Below, piece by piece: positions 1-5,869 of a DNA stretch of 21,195 nt. Both the position numbers and the translations under genes were made by a program. A model generated the notes under the pieces. That model had not been told where the DNA came from. It saw only the letters and a list, made by a program, of their open reading frames with translations, and did not search any database. The first letter of the stretch is position 1; every line of letters begins with the position of its first letter. The stretch comes from Alphaproteobacteria bacterium (GTDB lineage Bacteria; Pseudomonadota; Alphaproteobacteria; Rhodospirillales; Rhodospirillaceae): NCBI GenBank assembly GCA_015228695.1, contig JADGDA010000012.1:1-21195 (forward strand), written 5' to 3'.

Positions 1-518
1 TCAATGTAAATTCTAATGAAATTGTGCGCAGTGTACCTTGAAATAACATCCTTTTGGATTGCGGCGGCCCCGCCAGATACTACTTTATCTATTTTTTGGC
101 GGATGAATTTTAAGGCGACACTTGCCGTATTTATTGCAGGCGAAAGCGTTTCCCGCAGGCAATCAGGTTGAACTTCCTGCATAACCTGATTTGCGATCAC
201 ATCTAGGAGAGCGCCTTTCCAATCCTCAATCCAGGAATTGAATGTTCCCTTCTTTTGATCGAAGGCCGCCAACAGGTCTCCAGGCTGGAGCCAGATGGCA
301 GGCCTATTCGCCTCAATATCTTCAAGATACAGCATCTTGAGTAAGGCGCTCTTACCGCTTCCCTTGTGCCCCACCAGGACGCGGATAGCCAAATCGTTTT
401 GAAGATTTTCGTAAGCCTTGTTTTTGAAGAAATATTCCTTCAGCCGGGCAGGGTCTTCATTCTCTGCATCTGAAACCCCAAACATCCGTGCGATATTTGC
501 GTCTGCGAATTTCGGCAC
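1..518 (-). CDS. P-loop ATPase, Sll1717-like (partial, C-terminus beyond window)
   Basis: The reading frame is open from a GTG at 518 to the window edge: 172 whole codons plus two bases. Residues 50-57 read GHKGSGKS, a Walker A nucleotide-binding loop. The N-terminus (FGVSDAENEDPARLKEYFF at residues 13-31, then a short helix before the P-loop) resembles what I recall of the Sll1717 family of P-loop ATPases, which usually run to several hundred residues, so most of the protein lies outside. The GTG start is favoured by GGAGGGGG just upstream; an in-frame ATG at 485 is the alternative. A strong promoter (560-589) sits directly in front. Base composition is lower in GC than in the core genes further right, which suggests transfer. 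The family assignment comes from the N-terminal motif only. Another STAND- or KAP-like ATPase remains possible. The cellular role is unknown. Confidence 0.75.
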   Translation of the reverse strand, partial: MPKFADANIARMFGVSDAENEDPARLKEYFFKNKAYENLQNDLAIRVLVGHKGSGKSALLKMLYLEDIEANRPAIWLQPGDLLAAFDQKKGTFNSWIEDWKGALLDVIANQVMQEVQPDCLRETLSPAINTASVALKFIRQKIDKVVSGGAAAIQKDVISRYTAHNFIRIYI

Positions 519-559
519 GCCCCCTCCGAAAACCCTGCCCAACTAATACTATGAAGATA

Positions 560-589
560 ATTATACCACTGCACATGATGCCATGTCAA
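560..589 (-). promoter_or_regulatory. Consensus sigma-70 promoter of the P-loop ATPase gene
   Basis: On the minus strand, TTGACA (589-584) is followed by an 18-base spacer and TATAAT (565-560). Both hexamers match the sigma-70 consensus exactly. TG one base before the -10 also makes an extended -10 (TGGTATAAT). The predicted transcript starts near 553, giving a leader of about 35 bases before the GTG at 518. Confidence 0.8.
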
Positions 590-604
590 ATCAGTTAACA
601 AAAC

Positions 605-656
605 GAATTCCGGGGAATTCCGGTGACAGTGCATTGGTTCCGGAATCAGCGGAACC
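605..656. repeat. Short repeats and hairpin between ATPase and toxin genes
   Basis: Two tandem copies of GAATTCCGG (605-613 and 615-623) run into a 23-base unit (617-639) that recurs at 1329-1351. A 7-bp inverted repeat follows, with GGTTCCG at 636-642 and CGGAACC at 650-656. It lies downstream of the toxin gene and could act as a weak terminator, but no T-run follows on the minus strand. Confidence 0.5.
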
Positions 657-693
657 GGGATTTGTTCAGACGTTGACGACTGAGGAATGAGCG

Positions 694-993
694 TCATCTT
701 CCTGCCCTGAACACGCCCGGCAGATTTCGCGCGCCATGCAGCACGCGCACGATGGTCACCCCGGATTTGGCTGGACGATAGAAAATCATGTAATTGCCGA
801 AGGGGAGGGTGCGGATGCCCGCGCCGTAATCCTCGCGCTCACACCCCATATGCGGCGTTTTGGCAAGCGCAAAAAATTTACCAACCAACTGATGGACAAA
901 ATCATCCGCTGCGGATTTGTTGTCCCTGGCGATGTACTCAATAATATTATCCACATCGTTTTTAGCGCGGCGGGTGTATTTAAAATCAGCCAT
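694..993 (-). CDS. ParE/RelE-family toxin of a type II toxin-antitoxin module
   Basis: The 99-residue product has the full length and pattern of the ParE/RelE superfamily. It has an N-terminal helix rich in basic and acidic residues (YTRRAKNDVDNIIEYIARDN), a central helix ending in TPHMGCERED, then the beta-strand core GIRTLPFGNYMIFYRP and the typical C-terminal IVRVLHGARN. ParE members poison DNA gyrase and RelE members cleave mRNA on the ribosome; the sequence does not decide between them. The ATG at 993 lies 2 bases after the stop of the upstream antitoxin gene, so the two are translationally linked. The gene appears intact. Confidence 0.85.
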   Translation of the reverse strand: MADFKYTRRAKNDVDNIIEYIARDNKSAADDFVHQLVGKFFALAKTPHMGCEREDYGAGIRTLPFGNYMIFYRPAKSGVTIVRVLHGARNLPGVFRAGR

Positions 994-995
994 GG

Positions 996-1253
996 TTATC
1001 GACGAATGGTGATGCCAAATTTCTCTTCCAATTCGGCATGGACTTCATCCGAATCCAGCACCTCACCAGCCTCGATATCGGCCAGTCCGTCCTGAACCTT
1101 GGCGCGAGTCTCAAGGAAGTACGCCGCATCCTCGGCGGATGCCTTGTGGACATGGACCTCGTAAATCGCTCCTGCCTCGCCCCCTTCGAGCGCGGCGGCA
1201 AGCTCCGGCTGGAGCTTGTCGCCCCGCATCATGAGCAATGCGCTTTCCCGCAT
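996..1253 (-). CDS. Putative antitoxin partner of the ParE/RelE toxin
   Basis: An 85-residue acidic protein directly upstream of the toxin, in the usual antitoxin-first order. The start at 1253 is set by a perfect AAGGAGGT placed 7 bases ahead of the ATG. The C-terminal part (VQDGLADIEAGEVLDSDEVHAELEEKFG in two overlapping stretches) is typical of antitoxins that wrap around ParE/RelE toxins. The N-terminal half (EGGEAGAIYEVHVHKASAEDAAYF) is not a recognisable ribbon-helix-helix or Phd fold by eye, so the DNA-binding part is uncertain. A TAGAAT at 1289-1284 on the minus strand is a possible -10 element but lacks a good -35. The call rests mainly on position and on the C-terminal motif. Confidence 0.7.
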   Translation of the reverse strand: MRESALLMMRGDKLQPELAAALEGGEAGAIYEVHVHKASAEDAAYFLETRAKVQDGLADIEAGEVLDSDEVHAELEEKFGITIRR

Positions 1254-1328
1254 ATCGGAGACCTCCTTGGTGATCGCAGCCGCATTCTACACCACCCCGC
1301 CCGCCGCAATCCATACCTCCTCCGCTCG

Positions 1329-1351
1329 ATTCCGGTGACCGTGCATGGGTT
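1329..1351. repeat. Second copy of the 23-bp direct repeat (pair with 617-639)
   Basis: ATTCCGGTGACCGTGCATGG and the following GTT match 617-639 at 21 of 23 positions in the same orientation. The pair brackets the toxin-antitoxin module at a distance of 712 bp. The core CCGGTGACAGTGCA resembles sequences I recall near REP-associated Y1 transposases, but no transposase is present here. Confidence 0.55.
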
Positions 1352-1490
1352 TGACATTGGGTACGTTCACGGCCGGGTCCCGCAATTCCACTTGCCGCGT
1401 CGAGGAGCCTCCTTGAGTCCATTCCATTGTTCGATTGAAACGGGCCATTCCCTCGTCCCGACCACCTTCCCCTGGGACGCCGCGCGCAGT

Positions 1491-1542
1491 GTCTGTCAAG
1501 GATGGCCGCAGGCCACCGCGTAGCGGCTTGTCCTTGACGGAC
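1491..1542. repeat. REP-like palindromic element
   Basis: Outer arms GTCTGTCAAGGA (1491-1502) and TCCTTGACGGAC (1531-1542) pair at 11 of 12 positions. Inner arms GCCGC (1505-1509) and GCGGC (1523-1527) extend the hairpin around a 13-base loop. It lies between two divergent genes and has no T-run, so it is better read as a dispersed repetitive palindrome than as a terminator. Confidence 0.6.
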
Positions 1543-1669
1543 GCGAGCACGGTGTCAGGCTGACGGTGAGGGGGGACGATTCCACTCGAAACGTCGAGGA
1601 ACCGGTTTTTTTCGCTCCGGCGCCACAAGACGCTGGCGTCCCGGACGGGACGGCCATATTTTCGCTTCC

Positions 1670-3112
1670 ATGCGCAGAACCCGGAACGCCAAGATCATCG
1701 CCACCCTCGGACCAGCCTCCTCGACCCCGGAGGCGCTGGAGGCGCTGTTCCGGGCCGGGGCGGATTTGTTCCGCTTCAATTTCAGCCACGGGAGCCACGC
1801 CGACCACAAGGCCCGGCTCGACATGCTCCGGGGCCTGGAGAAGACCACCGGCCGCCCCATCGGCGCCTTGATGGACCTGCAAGGGCCGAAGCTGCGGTTG
1901 GGGCCGTTTGCCGGCGGTTCCGCCCGCGTGAGCGCCGGAGACGCCTTCCGGCTCGACCTGTCCCCGGAGCCCGGCTCCGTCCGCCGCGCCCCCCTGCCCC
2001 ACCCCGAAATTTTCGCCGCCCTGACCGACGGCGCCGAATTGTTGGTCGATGACGGCAAGGTGCGGTTGCGGGTGGAAAGCCACGGTCCCGATTTCGCCCT
2101 GACCCGGGTGATCACCGGAGGTCTGTTGTCGGACCGCAAGGGCGTCAACGTGCCGGACGTGGTTCTGCCCATCTCCTCGCTCACGGAAAAGGACCGCCGC
2201 GACATGGAGGCGGGACTGGAGATGGGGTTCGACTGGGTGGCCCTGTCCTTCGTGCAGCGGCCCGAGGACGTGACCGAGGCCCGCCGCCTGATCGCCGGAC
2301 GCGCCCTCTTGCTATCGAAGCTGGAAAAACCCAGCGCCATCGAATTCCTGGAGGAGATCGCCTCCCTGTCCGACGCGGTCATGGTCGCGCGCGGGGACTT
2401 GGGGGTCGAGGTTCCGACCGAGGACGTCCCGATCCTGCAAAAACGCATCGTCGCCACCTGCCGCCGCCTCGGCAAGCCGGTCGTGGTGGCGACGCAGATG
2501 CTCGACTCCATGGTCCACGCCCCCACGCCGACCCGCGCCGAGGCATCCGACGTGGCGACCGCCGTCTATGACGGCGCCGACGCGGTGATGCTGTCGGCGG
2601 AAACCGCCGTCGGCGAGTACATCGCCGAGTCCGTCGCCATCATGGACAAGATCATCGGCCGCGTGGAGCGGGACGAGGTCTATCGCCGGATCGTCGACGC
2701 CGCGCGCGAGGAACCGGAACGCACCGCCGCCGACGCCATCAGCGCCGCCGCCCGCCAAGTGGCCCACACCCTGGGCGCGGCGGCCATCGTCACCTATACC
2801 TCCTCCGGCTCGACGACCCTGCGCGCCGCGCGCGAGCGCCCGGAGGCCCCGATTCTGTCCCTGACCGCCGACGTCACGGTCGCCCGCCAGTTGGCCCTGG
2901 CCTGGGGGGTTCACTGCATCGTCGCCCGTGACATTTCGAGTTTCGCCGAGATGGTCCGGATGGCCTGCGAAGCCGCGCGCCGGGAGGGATTCGCCACCGT
3001 CGGGGACCGTCTGGTCATCACCGCCGGGGTTCCCTTCGGCACTCCCGGCACGACCAACGCCCTGCGCATCGCCCAACTCACCGACAACGGATGCGGCGGA
3101 TACCCGGGTTAG
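1670..3112 (+). CDS. pyk: Pyruvate kinase
   Basis: A 480-residue, full-length pyruvate kinase that converts phosphoenolpyruvate and ADP to pyruvate and ATP in the last step of glycolysis. Visible motifs are KIIATLGPAS at 8-17, the substrate-loop RFNFSHG at 35-41, MDLQGPKLR at 68-76, the catalytic lysine in SKLEKPSAIEF (K217), RGDLGVEV at 241-248, the ATQMLDSM helix at 274-281 and SAETAVGEY at 309-317. The start ATG at 1670 begins the protein just before the conserved core, as in the family. No clear Shine-Dalgarno sequence precedes it, so it may be poorly or atypically initiated. The stop codon TAG at 3110-3112 is also the first base triplet of the inverted-repeat element that follows. The gene stands alone on its strand apart from the DUF2059 gene downstream. 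Confidence 0.97.
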   Translation: MRRTRNAKIIATLGPASSTPEALEALFRAGADLFRFNFSHGSHADHKARLDMLRGLEKTTGRPIGALMDLQGPKLRLGPFAGGSARVSAGDAFRLDLSPEPGSVRRAPLPHPEIFAALTDGAELLVDDGKVRLRVESHGPDFALTRVITGGLLSDRKGVNVPDVVLPISSLTEKDRRDMEAGLEMGFDWVALSFVQRPEDVTEARRLIAGRALLLSKLEKPSAIEFLEEIASLSDAVMVARGDLGVEVPTEDVPILQKRIVATCRRLGKPVVVATQMLDSMVHAPTPTRAEASDVATAVYDGADAVMLSAETAVGEYIAESVAIMDKIIGRVERDEVYRRIVDAAREEPERTAADAISAAARQVAHTLGAAAIVTYTSSGSTTLRAARERPEAPILSLTADVTVARQLALAWGVHCIVARDISSFAEMVRMACEAARREGFATVGDRLVITAGVPFGTPGTTNALRIAQLTDNGCGGYPG

Positions 3113-3315
3113 GGACAACACGGTTCAGTTATGGGGAAATATTTGCAAATTCAGCATGTTACTGTCATGGCCGGGCTCGTCCCGGCCATCCACGCCTCTT
3201 CGCGCCTCGATCGCTTGAGTATGTGGCGCCGCGTGGATGCCCGGCACAAGGCCGAGCATGACGGTAGCGCATTGGTAACATACGATTTTCCCCTAATTGC
3301 ACAGTATTGGCCCTA
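3110..3315. repeat. 206-bp inverted-repeat (MITE/REP-like) element
   Basis: Terminal arms at 3110-3139 and, reversed, about 3287-3315 match at about 24 of 30 positions, with TAGGG at both tips and GGGGAAA at the inner end. A second, inner pair of arms (about 3162-3194 and 3232-3264) forms a long hairpin with the core CATGGCCGGGCTCGTCCCGG. This core resembles a palindrome that is widely repeated in alphaproteobacteria and is often mis-annotated as a short MAGLVPAIH protein. A 7-base ATGTTAC / GTAACAT pair lies between the two sets. The left tip is the pyk stop codon. The right tip ends 12 bases before the DUF2059 start codon. Confidence 0.75.
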
Positions 3316-3327
3316 GGGGGGGGAAGG

Positions 3328-4020
3328 ATGAATACGACACGAAAGACTGCGGCCGCTCTTCTGCTCGCCGCCGCTCTCCTTCCCGCGGCCGCGCCCCCGG
3401 CCGATGCCGGCGATCCCTCCCGACAGGCGGAGGGCCGACGTCTCATCCAGTTGATCGGAATGGAAAACCTGCTGACCCAGATGGCCGACGGGGCTTTGAC
3501 GCAGCAGATCGAGGCCACCCGCCTGTCCGATCCCAACATCCCCGATCCGGTTCTGGAAATCATCCGCGACGAGCTGGAGGCCGCCTATCGGGACAGCTTC
3601 GACGAGATGCTGAACTGGGCTGCCGGTCTGTTCACCGACCGGCTGAACCCGACGGAGATGAAAGAGACGATCGCCTTCTACTCCAGCGCCACCGGGCAGA
3701 AGGTTCTCCACGTCACGCCCCAGATCATGCAGGAAAGCATGGCCATCGGCCAACGCTGGAGCGAACAGATCATGATCCGCGTCGGTCCGAAGATCGAGGC
3801 CCGGCTCGGTCCATCGGGACGCGCCCAGCCGGGATACGCTCCGGCCACGCGCGAGGCCCCGTCCGCGCCGCCCCGCGCCTTTCCCTCGGCCTCTGCCTCC
3901 TCCACCACCCCGCCCAGGCCCAAGGCGGCGGCGCAAACGCCGGTCCAGCAGCCCGCACCGGTCCAGCCCCCGCCGGCGATGCCTCCGGTCCCTTCGGGGA
4001 GCCTGCCGGAGCCCCAGTAA
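3328..4020 (+). CDS. Exported DUF2059 protein with proline-rich tail
   Basis: A 230-residue product with a signal peptide: KTAAALLLAAALLPAAAPP at about 6-24 and likely cleavage after ADA at 27. Residues about 70-155 form a helical DUF2059 domain, including the pattern LNPTEMKETIAFYSSATGQK at 106-125. DUF2059 proteins are exported and of unknown function. The last 70 residues are low-complexity Pro/Ala/Gln, likely a disordered periplasmic tail. ATG 3328 is preferred over an upstream in-frame TTG at 3307 because a G-rich ribosome site (an eight-G run at 3316-3323) lies just ahead and the signal peptide then starts normally. The gene converges with pepF, leaving 9 bases between the stops. It may depend on read-through from pyk or on a promoter inside the inverted-repeat element. 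Confidence 0.85.
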   Translation: MNTTRKTAAALLLAAALLPAAAPPADAGDPSRQAEGRRLIQLIGMENLLTQMADGALTQQIEATRLSDPNIPDPVLEIIRDELEAAYRDSFDEMLNWAAGLFTDRLNPTEMKETIAFYSSATGQKVLHVTPQIMQESMAIGQRWSEQIMIRVGPKIEARLGPSGRAQPGYAPATREAPSAPPRAFPSASASSTTPPRPKAAAQTPVQQPAPVQPPPAMPPVPSGSLPEPQ

Positions 4021-4029
4021 TCCGAGGGG

Positions 4030-5805
4030 TCAGCCTTCCAGTTCGTCGATCAGGCCGCTCACGATCTCCAACCCCTGCCGCCAGAATGCGGGGTCGGAGG
4101 CGTCCAGGCCGAAGGGGGCCAGGAGGTCCTTGTGCCGCAGGGTGCCTCCGGCCCGGAGCATGTCCAGATAGCGGTCCTGGAAACCGGACGCCCCCCCTCG
4201 ATACTGGGCATAAAGCGAATTCACGAGGCAGTCGCCGAACGCATAGGCGTAGACGTAGAACGGGGAATGGACGAAATGGGGGATATAGGCCCAGTAGTTC
4301 CGGTATTCCTCGTCGAAACGAAAGGCCGGACCGAGGCTTTCCGACTGCACCCGCATCCAGATGTCCCCGAGCCGGTCCGGCGACAGTTCCCCCTGCCGGC
4401 GTTCGTCGTGAACCGCACGCTCGAACTCATGAAAGGCGATCTGCCGCACCACGGTGTTGAGCATGTCCTCCACCTTCGAGGCCAGCAGCGTCCGGCGGGT
4501 GCGCGGGTCGGTCTCGGCGTCGATGATGGCGCGGAACGTCAGCATCTCCCCGAACACCGAGGCCGTCTCGGCCAGGGTCAGCGGCGAGCCGGACATCAGG
4601 TAGCCCTGCCCCGCCGCCAGGATCTGGTGGACCCCATGCCCCAGTTCGTGGGCCAGGGTCATGACGTCGCGGCCGCGTCCGTGAAAGTTCAACAGGAGGT
4701 AGGGGTGGGCTGAGGGCACGGTCGAGTGGGCGAAGGCGCCGGAGGCCTTGCCGGGGCGCGGCTCGGCGTCAATCCACGGATTCTCGAAGAAGCGTCGGCC
4801 GATGGCGCCCAGCTCCGGCGAGAAGGCCTCATAGGCCCCGAGAACGACGTCGCGCGCCTCTTCCCATCCGTAACGCTTTCCGCCGTCCTCCGGCAGGGGG
4901 GCGTTGCGGTCCCAATAGTCGAGTCGTTCCACCCCGAGCCACGACGCCTTCAGGGCGTAATAGCGGTGGGAAAGCTTGGGAAAAGCCTCCTTCACCGCCC
5001 GCGCCAGGGCGTCCACCACCTCATCCTCCACCTGATTGGCCAGATTCCGGAAGGAGATGGGGCGGGGATAGCCACGCCCGCCGTCGTCGATTTCCTTTTC
5101 CTTGACCAGGGTGTTGGTGATCCGGGAGAAGACCCGGATATTGTCGCCCAGAACCTTTCCCAAGGCCTTGGCGGCGGAGCGGCGCTTATCCGTGGAGGGG
5201 TCGGAGAGAAGATTGAGGGTTTCGCTCTCGGTCAGGGACTCCCCGTCCACGTCGAAGCGCAAACCGGCCAGGGTCTCGTCGAACAGACGCACCCAGGCGG
5301 CCCGGCCGACCACCTCGCGCTCATGGAGGATCCGTTCCACCTCGTCCGAGAACTGATGCGTCCTGAAGACCCGGACATCCCGCAGCCACGGGCGATAGCG
5401 GGCGGCCTTGGGATCGCTCAGCTTGGACTCCAGCACCTCCTCGTCGAGACGATTGATTTCCAGGGTGAAGAACAGGGTGCCGGCCGAAATGGCGTTGATC
5501 CGTTCCCGCATGGACTGATTGAACCGTCCGGCCTCCGGATCGGTGATGCGGGTCGAGAAGGCCAGATCGGCATAGCTCTCGATCCGGCCCATCCCCTCGC
5601 TCAGGCGCTCGTATGCAGCGATGGCGTCGGCGAAGGCGCCCCCGTCCAATTCCTTGAGCCGCCCCTGGTAGGCATCGGAGAACGCCTTGGCGTCCCCCTC
5701 GATCCGTTCCAAATCGCGCTTCAGTTCGGGACTGTCGAATCCGGGATAGAGGTCGTCCAGAAACCAGTGCGGGAGGGACCGGGTCTCCTGTATGATCGGC
5801 GTCAT
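4030..5805 (-). CDS. pepF: Oligoendopeptidase F, M3 family zinc metallopeptidase
   Basis: A 591-residue cytoplasmic metallopeptidase that cleaves short oligopeptides. The zinc site HELGH is at 386-390 (TLAHELGHGVH) and the third ligand is expected to be the glutamate in ETASVFGEML (E415), the normal spacing in M3 peptidases. The length fits the alphaproteobacterial PepF/M3 group. The ATG at 5805 is preferred over an ATG at 5883 because AAGGA lies 8 bases upstream and the protein then begins directly with the family-typical MTPIIQETRSLPHW. The longer version would overlap the start of the divergent acyl-CoA synthetase gene. Only 64 bases separate the two start codons, so their promoters must be packed back to back. 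The gene is intact and has no signal peptide. Confidence 0.93.
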   Translation of the reverse strand: MTPIIQETRSLPHWFLDDLYPGFDSPELKRDLERIEGDAKAFSDAYQGRLKELDGGAFADAIAAYERLSEGMGRIESYADLAFSTRITDPEAGRFNQSMRERINAISAGTLFFTLEINRLDEEVLESKLSDPKAARYRPWLRDVRVFRTHQFSDEVERILHEREVVGRAAWVRLFDETLAGLRFDVDGESLTESETLNLLSDPSTDKRRSAAKALGKVLGDNIRVFSRITNTLVKEKEIDDGGRGYPRPISFRNLANQVEDEVVDALARAVKEAFPKLSHRYYALKASWLGVERLDYWDRNAPLPEDGGKRYGWEEARDVVLGAYEAFSPELGAIGRRFFENPWIDAEPRPGKASGAFAHSTVPSAHPYLLLNFHGRGRDVMTLAHELGHGVHQILAAGQGYLMSGSPLTLAETASVFGEMLTFRAIIDAETDPRTRRTLLASKVEDMLNTVVRQIAFHEFERAVHDERRQGELSPDRLGDIWMRVQSESLGPAFRFDEEYRNYWAYIPHFVHSPFYVYAYAFGDCLVNSLYAQYRGGASGFQDRYLDMLRAGGTLRHKDLLAPFGLDASDPAFWRQGLEIVSGLIDELEG

Positions 5806-5869
5806 TCGGCTGTTCCTTGTCGTTTCGACCCGGATCGTGTCACATCGCGGCCATGGAGGAAACCCGAAC

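Larger units (their letters stand above)
1254..1669. other. 416-base gene-free region between antitoxin and pyruvate kinase
   Basis: This divergent intergenic region holds no convincing gene. It contains the second copy of the 23-base repeat (1329-1351) and a REP-like palindrome (1491-1542). It must also carry the promoters of the toxin-antitoxin operon and of pyruvate kinase. Short open frames here lack ribosome sites and recognisable products. Confidence 0.6.

Noticed and set aside
636..656. Hairpin after the toxin gene as a rho-independent terminator
   Set aside because: The stem is only 7 bp and no T-run follows on the minus strand, so it is listed only as part of the repeat region.
1287..1628. 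Minus-strand open frame in the gap before pyk
   Set aside because: No ribosome site and no recognisable domain; part of it is just the translation of the repeat at 1329-1351 and the REP-like palindrome.
3131..3316. Small plus-strand open frame encoding a MAGLVPAIH-type peptide
   Set aside because: It is a translation of the palindromic repeat, a familiar annotation artefact.
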